This document shows positions 46,222-55,349 of a stretch of 64,000 bases of DNA, one piece after another (positions within the stretch are counted from its first letter, which is position 1; each line of letters begins with the position of its first letter). A program made the position numbers and the translations under genes. Source of the DNA: an uncultured Lachnospiraceae bacterium (GTDB taxonomy: Bacteria > Bacillota > Clostridia > Lachnospirales > Lachnospiraceae); assembly GCA_910586705.1 (NCBI GenBank), contig CAJUJK010000001.1, positions 182,786 through 246,785 on the forward strand, in the 5' to 3' direction. The notes beneath the pieces were generated by a model, which made no database searches, was not told the origin of the DNA, and saw only the letters and a list, made by a program, of their open reading frames with translations.

Positions 46222-47457
46222 ATGGGGCGGACAGCGGCATACTTTCTGGCACAACTGAAACGGGCGGCGAGACTGCTTCCCGGGCAGCTACTGGCGGATA
46301 TTGCCGTCTGTTTCTGCGCGGGCGTATTTGCCTGCCTGCTGATCGCGCAGGGGGCGCTCGCGGCGGAGGGGACCAGATACCGGATCGGTATGGTCGGTGA
46401 TCTGTCGGATTCCTATCTGGGATTCGGTATCGCAGCCGTGCAGAAGATGGACGATTCCCGCTTTATGATCGAGCTGGTATCCATGTCGGAGCAGGAGGCG
46501 GAAACGGCATGGAGGCGCGGGGAGGTTTACGCCGTGATGCGGGTGCCCGAGGGGCTGATGGAGTCCATTGTGTACGGAGAAAATGACAAACTTGTCACTT
46601 ATACCGCCGCACAGGGGCAGCAGGGTCTGGGAACCATGGTGATGGGGGAGATCACAGATGTGGCGTCCACGCTGGTGACCTGTTCCCAGAGCGCTATTTA
46701 CGCCATGCAGCGGGTGCTTGCGGATCAGGGCAGAGGGGAAGAGATCGGGCGGGAGACAGACAAGCTGAATCTCGCGCTGATCAATCTGGTACTCTCGCGG
46801 AGCGGTTTTGGCGAGGTGGAGGTGCTCGGGTACGGGGACGGGCTGTCTCTGGAACTGTACTATTTCTGCGGCATGATTCTGTTGTTTCTCCTGCTTTCCG
46901 GGCTGCTAAACAGCGCCCTCTTTGTACATGGAAACGGCGCCTTTTCCTGCTTTTTAAAGGCCAGAGGCGTGGGGGCGCTTCGGCAGATTCTGGGGGAATA
47001 TCTGGCATACCTGCTTCTCGTGCTGGCGGGACTTCTCGTTTTGTGCCTGCCGCTGGGCTTCGGGCTTGTGCGGGGGCATCTGGGGATTCCCGAGTGGGAG
47101 GGAATGGGCGCTGCGCCTTTTCTCGCCTTTGTGCCGGTTCTTTTTCCTGTGGCGGCAATGTTCGCGTCGCTGCAGTTTTTCCTCTTCGAGGCGGGGGATG
47201 GCATTGTAAACGGGATTCTTTTGCAGCTGATCTGCGGGATCGGCATGGGATATCTCTCGGGGCTTTTTTACCCTTCCGCTTTTTTCCCGGAGAAAATGAG
47301 GGTGCTGGGGGCGTGCCTGCCGTCCGGCGCGGCGGTGCGCTTCGCGCAGGCGGGAGCGCTCGGGAAAATACCGGCGGCAGCATGGGCAGCGGTATTTGTA
47401 TGGCTGGCGGTGTTTCTTGGGTTGACTACATTGGTCAGATGGCGCAGGATGCAGTAG
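46222..47457 (+). CDS. ABC-2 type permease subunit
   Basis: 411 residues. One N-terminal membrane helix (about 20-42), an outside domain of about 160 residues, then five or six clustered helices (about 210-405): the layout of ABC-2 permeases with a large first outside loop. It starts at the base after the ATPase stop codon, so they are tightly coupled. Alternate frames give no better start. Works with the ATPase and the second permease. Confidence 0.78.
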   Translation: MGRTAAYFLAQLKRAARLLPGQLLADIAVCFCAGVFACLLIAQGALAAEGTRYRIGMVGDLSDSYLGFGIAAVQKMDDSRFMIELVSMSEQEAETAWRRGEVYAVMRVPEGLMESIVYGENDKLVTYTAAQGQQGLGTMVMGEITDVASTLVTCSQSAIYAMQRVLADQGRGEEIGRETDKLNLALINLVLSRSGFGEVEVLGYGDGLSLELYYFCGMILLFLLLSGLLNSALFVHGNGAFSCFLKARGVGALRQILGEYLAYLLLVLAGLLVLCLPLGFGLVRGHLGIPEWEGMGAAPFLAFVPVLFPVAAMFASLQFFLFEAGDGIVNGILLQLICGIGMGYLSGLFYPSAFFPEKMRVLGACLPSGAAVRFAQAGALGKIPAAAWAAVFVWLAVFLGLTTLVRWRRMQ

Positions 47458-47483
47458 ACGGAAAGCCACGGGAGGACATGGAC

Positions 47484-48614
47484 ATGCCGGGACAGATGTT
47501 TGTGAGGTTTATGCTGTTACAGAAGCGGCTGCTGAAAAAGGGCGGTTTCCTTCTGATGCTCTGTCTGGCGCCCCTGCTTTCGGCAGGCGTCGGCAGGCTG
47601 GCTGCGGAATCCGCCGGGATTGCCACGATCGCTTTGTATCTGCCGGAGGGTGACGCGTCTGCGCGGGAGATTTCCGAGCGGCTTCTTAACGGCGGAGGCG
47701 TTCTTCGCTATCTGCCCTGCGATGATGAGGCGGAGGCACAGATTCTCGTGGAAACCGGGGAGGCGGACGCGGCATGGATTTTTTCGGAGGATCTGTCGGA
47801 GCGTCTGGAAGAGCTGGGGGAGAAGCGCAGGGTGCGCCCCGTGGTGACGGTGGTGGAGCGGCGGGACAGCGTGCCACTGATTCTCGGACGGGAAATTTTG
47901 TCCTCCGCCATCTATCCGTCTTTTTCCTATAAGGTATACGAGGGGTATGTGCGGGACGAACTGGGACTTGCCGGGATGACGGACGAGGAACTTCGCCGTG
48001 TCTACGACAGCGTTGCCGTGGAGGGAAGTCTGTTTCAGATGGTGTATCCCGACGAGACGCCCGGGGAAACGGAAGAATTTACTTATGTGCAGGCGCCCCT
48101 CAGGGGGATTCTAGCCATCTGGTTTACCTTTGTGGGGCTTTCGGCGGCGCTCTGGTTTATGCGGGATGAGGACCGCGGCGTCTACGGGCGCCTTTCGGTG
48201 ACGAAGCGGCTTTCCGCGTCCTACGTTGCGGGCGCGGTGTATCTACTGGATGCGGCGGCTGTGCTGCTTTTGTCCTGCAGGCTGGCGGGGGTGTTTACGG
48301 ACTGGAAAAGAGAAGGGATAAGCTGTGCGGTTTTCGCGGTCTGCGTGCTCGCCTTTGCGAATTTACTGCGGATGATCTGCCGCACGCCCCGGAGACTGGG
48401 CATGGTTTTTCTGCCGCTTCTGGCGGCGATGCTGGCACTCTGCCCTGTTTTTCTGAATCTGCCATATTTTAAGGCGGGAAAACTGCTTCTCCCGCCTTGG
48501 TATTATCTGCAATCTATTCATAACCCTCGTTACTTATACGAGATGGCTGTCTATACGGCAGTTCTGGCTGCGCTGGGCGTTATCTTGCAGCGGGTGCAGA
48601 GCCGCAGACGGTAA
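47484..48614 (+). CDS. Second ABC-2 type permease subunit
   Basis: 376 residues from ATG 47484, eight bases after GGAGG; the open frame runs far upstream inside the previous gene in another frame and was rejected. Same layout as the previous protein: first helix (about 18-38), outside domain (about 40-210), then helices. The outside domain reads TIALYLPEGDASAREIS near its start, like the VGDLSDSYLG segment of the partner, so the two permeases are distant paralogues forming a heterodimer. Last gene of the block, convergent with the FAD oxidoreductase. Confidence 0.78.
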   Translation: MPGQMFVRFMLLQKRLLKKGGFLLMLCLAPLLSAGVGRLAAESAGIATIALYLPEGDASAREISERLLNGGGVLRYLPCDDEAEAQILVETGEADAAWIFSEDLSERLEELGEKRRVRPVVTVVERRDSVPLILGREILSSAIYPSFSYKVYEGYVRDELGLAGMTDEELRRVYDSVAVEGSLFQMVYPDETPGETEEFTYVQAPLRGILAIWFTFVGLSAALWFMRDEDRGVYGRLSVTKRLSASYVAGAVYLLDAAAVLLLSCRLAGVFTDWKREGISCAVFAVCVLAFANLLRMICRTPRRLGMVFLPLLAAMLALCPVFLNLPYFKAGKLLLPPWYYLQSIHNPRYLYEMAVYTAVLAALGVILQRVQSRRR

Positions 48615-48631
48615 TTCTGTTGAGTGACGGA

Positions 48632-50227
48632 TCAGTCAACTTCGATCTGATCGGAAGGCGTTTCCTTCTGCACTTCCTCGTGGTAGGTCTTTTCCGTGTT
48701 GACATTCCAGATGTTATCCTTGGAAGAAATACCGCCTAAAATGTTTTTCACGGTCTCAAAGGAGGTCATCATGGAGTGGTCGATGTTGTTGTAGCGGTGC
48801 TGCCCGTTTCTGCCCACGCAGTAGAGATTGTCGATGGATTTTAAGTATGCGGTCAGCCTGTCCATATCCTTGTACGTGTCAAAGTAGGCGGGGTAAGCCT
48901 TTTTAACCCGCTCCACATGGGAGTCCATCACATCGGAGGGTTTGTCGATCAGCCCCATGCTGACGATCTCGTCTATGGCAAAGCGGGCGAAGGCATCGTC
49001 GGACATGGTCCAGTATTTGTCCCCCTCGGTAACAAAATATTCCAGCCCGATCCATACCGTGTGCTCTAAGTCACGCACCATGTAGGGCGACCAGTTGTTG
49101 TAGATCTGGAACCTTCCCAGACGGACGGTTCTGTCGTGCACGTAGATCCAGCAGTCCGGCACGATATTGTTAATGGTTTTCAGATTCGTCTTGTTTTTCA
49201 GATTCAGCTTCGGCAGCAGCAGCCCCACGGTCATATAGTCGCGGTAGGGCAGCCCTGCGGCAATCTCAGCTTCGGCTTCCGGCACGTCGTTTAAGCCCGC
49301 CACCAGATCCTTTACGGGCATGGAGGAAATAAAGATATCGCCCTCCGCAGTTACCTCCCCTTCAGGCGTTTCGTAGGTGATGGAGGTAATGCGGTTTTGC
49401 CCGTCTTTGTGGAGCTTTACCGCCCTGCTGTGGCAGAGAATCTCGCCGCCCAGCTCCTTAATTCTGTCCGCCGTCACTTCCCAGAGCTGTCCGGGGCCGA
49501 GTTTTGGATAACTAAATTCCTCAATAAGGGAAGTTTCCACCTCCCGGTTTTTCTTTCCCGGCAGCATTTTTGAAAAGACATCCTTTAAGATGGCGGCGAC
49601 GGACAGCCCCTTGGCGCGCTGGGCGCCCCAGTCGGGAGCAATCTCGGAAGGGTGTCGTCCCCATAAGTTTTCCGTATAGTTTTCAAAGAACATGGAATAG
49701 AGCTTTTTGCCAAAACGGTTTACATAAAAATCTTCCAGCGAGTTTTCCTCCCGCTTGTGGATCATGGAGGCGAGATAGCTGAAACCTGCCTGCATGGTGG
49801 CGAGAAATCCCATATTGATAAAGGTCTCCGGTTTCAGGGAGATCGGGTAGTCGAAAAACTTCTGGTTAAAGTAGATGCGTGACACGCGGTGTCTGCGCAG
49901 CATCACGCGGTCCTCCTTCTCCGGGTCAGGACCGCCGGGAGAGAGCGTCATCTCGCGGTGCAGCACGATATCGTCGTAGGTGGGCGAACCCTGTGTGGGC
50001 AGCATGTGTTCCCACCACTCGTTCACCTCGGGCACTTTGGAGAAAAAGCGGTGCCCGCCCATGTCCATGCGGTTTCCCTTATAGTTGACGGTTTTGGAGA
50101 TGCCGCCCATGGTGTCGGATTCCTCCAGAACCGTGACCGAATATTCCTTTTTCTTATCCTGTCTGAGTAATTCGTAGGCGGCAGTCAGACCTGCCGGACC
50201 GGCGCCGATCACGTATACTTTTTTCAT
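48632..50227 (-). CDS. FAD-dependent oxidoreductase related to UDP-galactopyranose mutase and amine oxidases
   Basis: 531 residues. The N-terminal FAD site is VYVIGAGPAGLTAAYELL, then MGGISKTVNYKGNRMDMGGHRFFSK, the pattern seen in amine oxidase-like and UDP-galactopyranose mutase-like flavoproteins. YTENLWGRHPSEIAPDWGAQR and the C-terminal NLYCVGRNGQHRYNNIDHSM complete it. It is about 150 residues longer than typical Glf. Such proteins in glycan loci are suspected of sugar oxidoreduction or mutase reactions; the substrate here is unknown. Ends SDQIEVD. GGAGGT precedes the ATG. Lone minus-strand gene with its own promoter. Confidence 0.78.
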   Translation of the reverse strand: MKKVYVIGAGPAGLTAAYELLRQDKKKEYSVTVLEESDTMGGISKTVNYKGNRMDMGGHRFFSKVPEVNEWWEHMLPTQGSPTYDDIVLHREMTLSPGGPDPEKEDRVMLRRHRVSRIYFNQKFFDYPISLKPETFINMGFLATMQAGFSYLASMIHKREENSLEDFYVNRFGKKLYSMFFENYTENLWGRHPSEIAPDWGAQRAKGLSVAAILKDVFSKMLPGKKNREVETSLIEEFSYPKLGPGQLWEVTADRIKELGGEILCHSRAVKLHKDGQNRITSITYETPEGEVTAEGDIFISSMPVKDLVAGLNDVPEAEAEIAAGLPYRDYMTVGLLLPKLNLKNKTNLKTINNIVPDCWIYVHDRTVRLGRFQIYNNWSPYMVRDLEHTVWIGLEYFVTEGDKYWTMSDDAFARFAIDEIVSMGLIDKPSDVMDSHVERVKKAYPAYFDTYKDMDRLTAYLKSIDNLYCVGRNGQHRYNNIDHSMMTSFETVKNILGGISSKDNIWNVNTEKTYHEEVQKETPSDQIEVD

Positions 50228-50311
50228 GCAATACCTCCACGTCGGAGCAGTTTACCGCCCCGACTATATTTTCTAGTTTACCATGTTTGGGCGGGGATGT
50301 ACACGGAAATG

Positions 50312-50340
50312 TGGAAAATATCAGATAAGTGTGATATAGT
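50312..50340 (+). promoter_or_regulatory. Promoter of the MBOAT gene at 50368
   Basis: TGGAAA (50312-50317), a 17-base spacer ending TGTGA and TATAGT (50335-50340). Same hexamers and spacing as at 29214-29242, which also drive an MBOAT gene. Confidence 0.6.
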
Positions 50341-50367
50341 AAATACAATTTAGAAGGAGAATTTCTC

Positions 50368-51858
50368 ATGGAATTTAATTCGATAAAGTTTATGCTTTTT
50401 TTCCCGGTTGTAGTGGGATTGTATTTTGTGATTCCGGTTAAGCTGCGTCAGTTCTGGCTGTTGGTTTGCAGCTATTATTTTTACATGAGCTGGAATGCAG
50501 GATATGCGGTGCTGATTGCGGCTTCTACCTTGATTACATATGTGAGCGGGATTGTATTAGAAAAGTGTAAGTCTGATGAGACGAAAATACGAAAAAGGGC
50601 GATGCTTCTGCTTAGTCTGGGAATCAATCTGAGTATTCTGTTTATATTCAAATATGCAAATTTTATAATGGGATCCTTGGATAAACTGCTTGGTCTGCTG
50701 CATCATGGAGCGATCAATATGAGATTTCATTTCCTGCTTCCGGTAGGTATTTCTTTTTATACATTTCAAGCGTTGGGTTATACCATTGACGTATACCGCG
50801 GTGACGTGAAAGCGGAGCGGAATCTGATTCGATATGCACTGTTTGTTTCCTTTTTCCCCCAGCTTGTTGCAGGACCGATTGAACGTTCTAAAAATTTGCT
50901 GTCGCAGATAAGAAAGACGGAGAATGTCAAATTCTTAGGGGGGGGGGTAACTTCGGGAGCAATCTTGATGATATGGGGCTATTTTATGAAAATGGTCATT
51001 TCGGACAGAGTCGCTATACTGGTAAATACAGTTTTTGACTGTTACTGGATGTATGGCAGCACGGAGCTGATTCTGGCGGCGGTTGGATTTACATTGCAGA
51101 TTTACTGCGATTTTGGCAGTTATTCGCTGATAGCGATCGGGGCGGCTAAAATCATGGGTTTTGAATTGATGGAAAATTTTAATACGCCTTATTTTGCGCG
51201 CAGCATTCGTGATTTCTGGGGAAGATGGCATATTTCACTCAGCACGTGGTTCCGGGATTATCTTTATATTCCGCTAGGCGGAAACAGAAAGGGGAATGTT
51301 AGAAAAGCATGGAATACCATGTGTGTGTTTTTGATAAGCGGTCTCTGGCATGGTGCAAACTGGTCTTTTGTGGCTTGGGGAGGATTGCATGGATTGTACC
51401 AGATTGCAGGGGATTTTTTAAAGCCGTGGAAAGAGCGGGTGATTCAGAAACTTTGTGTGAATACAAAATGTTTTAGTTGGAAACTGCTGCAGGTGTGTGT
51501 GACGTTTGTGCTTGTTGTGTTTGCGTGGATCTTTTTTAGGGCGGATTCGATTCGGGATGCCTTGAATTATATAAGGCGGATTGTAAAACGTCCAACGCCA
51601 TGGATGCTTTTTAATGGAGAAATATACACGCTGGGTCTGGATCGCGTGGAGATGAATGTACTGCTGTTTGGTCTTGTATTGCTTTTTTTGGTGGATCTTG
51701 TGAGATATAAGGAAAGGGTTACCATAGATGCTTTTTTGATGCGGCAGAATCTTTGGTTTAGGTGGTTTGTTATGATGGGAGCCGTCATCGTTATTTTTGT
51801 ATACGGAAAATATGGAGTCGGATTTGATCCACAGCAGTTTATTTATTTCCAATTTTGA
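50368..51858 (+). CDS. MBOAT O-acyltransferase
   Basis: 496 residues, polytopic. Core motifs: NFNTPYFARSIRDFWGRWHISLSTW, YLYIPLGGN and LISGLWHGANWSFVAWGGLHG, with the active-site His in LWHG. Codon use is visibly more A/T-rich than in neighbours such as 41756 and 55350, and the following SGNH gene shares this. The pair may have been acquired together and later than the rest of the locus. RBS AGAAGGAG. Confidence 0.93.
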   Translation: MEFNSIKFMLFFPVVVGLYFVIPVKLRQFWLLVCSYYFYMSWNAGYAVLIAASTLITYVSGIVLEKCKSDETKIRKRAMLLLSLGINLSILFIFKYANFIMGSLDKLLGLLHHGAINMRFHFLLPVGISFYTFQALGYTIDVYRGDVKAERNLIRYALFVSFFPQLVAGPIERSKNLLSQIRKTENVKFLGGGVTSGAILMIWGYFMKMVISDRVAILVNTVFDCYWMYGSTELILAAVGFTLQIYCDFGSYSLIAIGAAKIMGFELMENFNTPYFARSIRDFWGRWHISLSTWFRDYLYIPLGGNRKGNVRKAWNTMCVFLISGLWHGANWSFVAWGGLHGLYQIAGDFLKPWKERVIQKLCVNTKCFSWKLLQVCVTFVLVVFAWIFFRADSIRDALNYIRRIVKRPTPWMLFNGEIYTLGLDRVEMNVLLFGLVLLFLVDLVRYKERVTIDAFLMRQNLWFRWFVMMGAVIVIFVYGKYGVGFDPQQFIYFQF

Positions 51859-51874
51859 CAAGGGAGAGCAGATT

Positions 51875-53305
51875 ATGCGGAAGACGGGGATTCGGATTGT
51901 CAGCTTTATTATAATTTTTTGTTTTCTGATTGGATATGTGAATCATGTGCTTTCGGTAAAAAGCGGTGGCATTTACAGAACTCAGAAATTTTATGAACTG
52001 GAGGATAATACGGTAGATGTATTGGTTCTGGGAAGCAGTCATGCTTTCGCAAATATTAATACGGCGGTGTTGTGGAAGGAATATGGGATTGCGTCCTATA
52101 TATTGGGAGGCTCCTCGCAGCCTATGTGGAACACTTATTTCTATTTGAAGGAGGCGCTGAAGACACAGACACCGAAATTAATTGTGCTGGAAGGATATCG
52201 GGTGGTAGAGGAAGAGGAGTATGTGATGGACTCCTTCATCATAACAAATACTTATGGAATGAAATGGTCCCGGAATAAAATAGACGCAATCAGGACGAGC
52301 GTTCCGGAGGAAAGGCAGATGGCGTTTCTTTTGGGATATACGCAGTACCATAACCGATATACAGAACTTTCGGAAGAGGATTTTTTGCGGGATAGGGGTT
52401 CAAAGATGTATGAGAATTGGAAGGGATCTCAGATACTTATGAAAACAACGCCGCTAGAGGTGCCGAATATAGGAGATGATATTGCGGATATCAAATTGAC
52501 GGAAAAAACGGAAAAGTATTATCGTGCAATTATAGAATTGGCGCAGGAAAAGGAAATACCAATTATGATTGTGATCAGTCCTTATGGTGGAATTGTGCCA
52601 GACGATCAAGCGCTGTTTCAGACGGCTGAAAAGATTGCGGGGGAATACGGCGTGCCTTTTGTTAATTATAATGACAGGAGCGATCTGCTGCGGATTAATT
52701 ATGAGACGGATCTTGCAGAGGAATCCCATTTGAATTATAGGGGTGGCTATAAACTATCAAAAGCTTTGGGTGAGTATATGGTCAGCCATTATGATATTTC
52801 GGATCATAGGGGGGAGACTATATACACCAGTTGGGAGGATGATTCCCGATATCTGTATGCGCTGATGACTAATCAGCAGATGAAGGAGATGACAGATGTG
52901 GACGAGATACAGGAGTACATACAGGAACAGAACTATGATGTTTTTCTTTCAATAGATGGCTATGGTTCGGCGGACAATGAAACATCGGGAAAATTTTTAG
53001 ACAGAATGGGAATTGTGGATTTGGGTTATGGCGGCGGAATCTGGTATCTGAAAAATGGGAGAGAGCATATTTGGAAGAGCGGGGATGGGGAAGCGGTCTG
53101 GTTTTTTGAAACGCAGCATAATGACTTTGGAGTGAAACGGACACGTTTGGAAGATGGCAGTTATAAAAATGAGATAATTATTGATAATCAGATATATAAG
53201 ACAGTTCAAAATGGAGTAAACGTGGTTGTTTTTGATCAGACTGCAGGTGAAGTTGTTGATTCCTTTGGGCTGGATGCGGATGATGTCTATAAATTGAAAA
53301 GATAG
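51875..53305 (+). CDS. SGNH-fold protein with a C-terminal ILEI-like domain
   Basis: 476 residues from ATG 51875, with AGGGAGAG upstream. N-terminal membrane helix (about 8-26), SGNH domain with VLVLGSSHAF (Ser54/Ser55) and ESHLNYRGG as block V. The C-terminal part (about 340-476) has NYDVFLSIDGYGSADNETSG and NGVNVVVFDQTAGEVVDSF, which resemble the interleukin-like EMT inducer (ILEI) domain, but in an unusual order; this reading is tentative. ILEI-like domains are known in glycan enzymes such as POMGNT1. The gene is 16 bases after an MBOAT gene, so it is the likely partner in O-acyl transfer. Confidence 0.78.
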   Translation: MRKTGIRIVSFIIIFCFLIGYVNHVLSVKSGGIYRTQKFYELEDNTVDVLVLGSSHAFANINTAVLWKEYGIASYILGGSSQPMWNTYFYLKEALKTQTPKLIVLEGYRVVEEEEYVMDSFIITNTYGMKWSRNKIDAIRTSVPEERQMAFLLGYTQYHNRYTELSEEDFLRDRGSKMYENWKGSQILMKTTPLEVPNIGDDIADIKLTEKTEKYYRAIIELAQEKEIPIMIVISPYGGIVPDDQALFQTAEKIAGEYGVPFVNYNDRSDLLRINYETDLAEESHLNYRGGYKLSKALGEYMVSHYDISDHRGETIYTSWEDDSRYLYALMTNQQMKEMTDVDEIQEYIQEQNYDVFLSIDGYGSADNETSGKFLDRMGIVDLGYGGGIWYLKNGREHIWKSGDGEAVWFFETQHNDFGVKRTRLEDGSYKNEIIIDNQIYKTVQNGVNVVVFDQTAGEVVDSFGLDADDVYKLKR

Positions 53306-53329
53306 CAAACAGGGTGGAAAGGAAAATAT

Positions 53330-54490
53330 ATGGCATCTGTAATCAGTTTCATTTTCTGGCTTCTGGTCATCCCTTTCTGTATCGGGCTGATCCCTGCAAA
53401 TTTCATACCGGCGGAAAAAAGAAGCCCGGGATTCGTGCTGCTTTCCGGGTATTTTGGTATGTGGGCGCTCTTTGAGATCGCAGCGGTGCCGGCGGTGCTC
53501 TGGGTGGAGTACGACAATTTTAAAATAGCGTCCGCCGTGTTTACGGTGTTTACGCTTCTTGCTGCGGCTGCAGGCGTTGTGCTGCTGTATCGGAACGGGA
53601 AGGCGGGAGCGCCGGGGCTTATTCTGGGAACCCGAGTGACTGCCGTGGCGAAACGGTTCTTTGCGGGAACGGGCGTCGAGTGGCTGCTCTTTTTTGTCCT
53701 GCTCGGTTTCCAGCTTTACAAGGCGGTGGCGTTCACCTCCTTTGACGGCGACGATGCGTACTATGTGGTAGAATCCCTGCTTGCGCAGGAGGCGGGCGTG
53801 ATGTACCGTATTCTGCCGCTTACGGGCGGTTCCACGGGATTGGATGTGCGTCATGCAATGGCGGTTTTTCCTATGTGGACAGCCTTTGTCTCGGTGAGAG
53901 CGGGGGTACATGCGACGATTGTCTCCCATGTGGTGATGCCGCTTGTGCTGATTCCCCTGACTTATCTGCTGTATTATGAGATCGGACGCATACTTTTTGT
54001 AAAAATGCCGCGGACAGGCGGAAAACAGATTGGCAAAGAACAGCTGCAGGATGCTGGCAGGAGTGTGTCTGGCAGGGAAAATCTGCCCATATTTATGATT
54101 GTCATGGCGGTGTTCCAGATTTTCGGGAACGTGTCCATTTATACCAACGAGACCTTTTTTCTGACCCGTACATGGCAGGGCAAGGCGGTGGCGGGTGCCC
54201 TTGTGATTCCGGCGCTGGTCTGGGTATTCCTGCTAATATATGACAAGGGTGTCAAAAATGGGCGGACGGACGTCGGCGTCTGGATTCTGCTTGTCTGTGT
54301 CAACATGACGGCAGGCGTGTGCAGTTCCATTGCGGTGTTTCTTGTCTGCCTTCTGGTTGCTGTGACGACTTTTTGTCTGGCGGTGGCGGAACGGGACTGG
54401 AAGATTCTTTTCAAGGTGGGCGCCGCGTGCATACCAAATGTGGTATATATGGGGATTTATGTCTTTATGGCTTACAGCTATTTATTATAA
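53330..54490 (+). CDS. Polytopic membrane protein, DUF6077-like
   Basis: 386 residues with about ten helices. FTSFDGDDAYYVVESL followed by RILPLTGGSTGLDVRHAMAVFPMW is a conserved block I associate with the DUF6077 family, probably a loop that faces outside. GT-C-type transferase is inferred. It ends early, in a hydrophobic stretch (VYMGIYVFMAYSYLL), and the next small gene begins with another helix, so the two may make one functional unit. AAAGGA precedes the ATG. Confidence 0.65.
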   Translation: MASVISFIFWLLVIPFCIGLIPANFIPAEKRSPGFVLLSGYFGMWALFEIAAVPAVLWVEYDNFKIASAVFTVFTLLAAAAGVVLLYRNGKAGAPGLILGTRVTAVAKRFFAGTGVEWLLFFVLLGFQLYKAVAFTSFDGDDAYYVVESLLAQEAGVMYRILPLTGGSTGLDVRHAMAVFPMWTAFVSVRAGVHATIVSHVVMPLVLIPLTYLLYYEIGRILFVKMPRTGGKQIGKEQLQDAGRSVSGRENLPIFMIVMAVFQIFGNVSIYTNETFFLTRTWQGKAVAGALVIPALVWVFLLIYDKGVKNGRTDVGVWILLVCVNMTAGVCSSIAVFLVCLLVAVTTFCLAVAERDWKILFKVGAACIPNVVYMGIYVFMAYSYLL

Positions 54491-54569
54491 CCGTTCAGAT
54501 GGAAATTTTTGACTGAAAAAACACGCCTGCATGAACGTGGCGGAACTGTATAATGATGAGGAATGAAAT

Positions 54570-55331
54570 ATGTGGGGTATTTTTTTAGAGAGCGTCGTTA
54601 TATTTAAAAACTATATGGGTTACCACGAGAATCACTTTCTGGCGGGGATTTATCTTCTGGCGCTCCTCTATCTGTGGCTTACGGAGAAGGACAGGCGCAG
54701 GCGCGTGCTGTTCGTCTACGCGCCCACACTGATTCTGATTTTATTTTTCTGCCCCCTGTTCCGCAAGGTGTTCGTGCGGCTGATGGAGGATAGCGAGACT
54801 TACTATCGGCTTTTGTGGCTTCTTCAGATGAGCATTGTCAGCGCTTATGGGCTGATCCGGCTGATGGGAAGGCACAGACGGATCGGACTGGCGTTCGCCT
54901 GTCTGGCGATTGTCGCGTGCGGTGATTATGTATATGACAGCGAGCATATTTCCCGGGCGCAGAATGCGTATCATCTGCCGCAGGAGGCGGTGGATATCGT
55001 GGATATGATAGAGCCGGAGGAAGGGCGCATCACGGTGCTTGTTCCTGCGGACTTGATCTACTATGTGCGGCAGTACAGCACGGATATTGAACTGCCTTAC
55101 GGACGGGAAATGCTGATCGCCCGCTGGGACTATTACAATGCCATGTATGAGGCGATGGAGGAGGCGGAGGTGATCGACACCAAGACGTTTGCCGAACTGG
55201 CAAGAGCGTATCCCTGCGCCTATGTCATTTTGAAAGAGGACCGTGAAATGCGGGAGCCGCTGACGGATTACGGCTATTCGGTTTACGGGCAGGTGGGGGC
55301 GTTTGTGATTTATAAGGATATGACGCTGTAG
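54570..55331 (+). CDS. Small membrane protein, possible second half of the preceding polytopic protein
   Basis: 253 residues. Helices near 20-38, 49-67 and 84-97, then a soluble C-terminal domain (from about 125) starting QNAYHLPQEAVDIVDMIEPEEGRITVLVP. Soluble C-terminal domains of this sort end several of the polytopic proteins in the locus (for example 39136 and 41756). Its own GATGAGGA site is present, and the 79-base gap has stops in all frames, so it is a real gene, but an ancient split of one larger GT-C protein is plausible. No named family recognised. Confidence 0.6.
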   Translation: MWGIFLESVVIFKNYMGYHENHFLAGIYLLALLYLWLTEKDRRRRVLFVYAPTLILILFFCPLFRKVFVRLMEDSETYYRLLWLLQMSIVSAYGLIRLMGRHRRIGLAFACLAIVACGDYVYDSEHISRAQNAYHLPQEAVDIVDMIEPEEGRITVLVPADLIYYVRQYSTDIELPYGREMLIARWDYYNAMYEAMEEAEVIDTKTFAELARAYPCAYVILKEDREMREPLTDYGYSVYGQVGAFVIYKDMTL

Positions 55332-55349
55332 ATACAGGAGAAATAACTT

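Noticed and set aside
50944..50947. Run of nine G residues inside the MBOAT gene at about 50938-50947 as a phase-variation site
   Set aside because: The frame is intact and the encoded Gly run fits a loop. A slippage role is possible, but one sequence cannot show it.
54490..54570. Frameshift joining the two genes at 53330 and 54570
   Set aside because: The gap has stops in all frames, and the second gene has its own RBS and start, so they are listed as separate genes.
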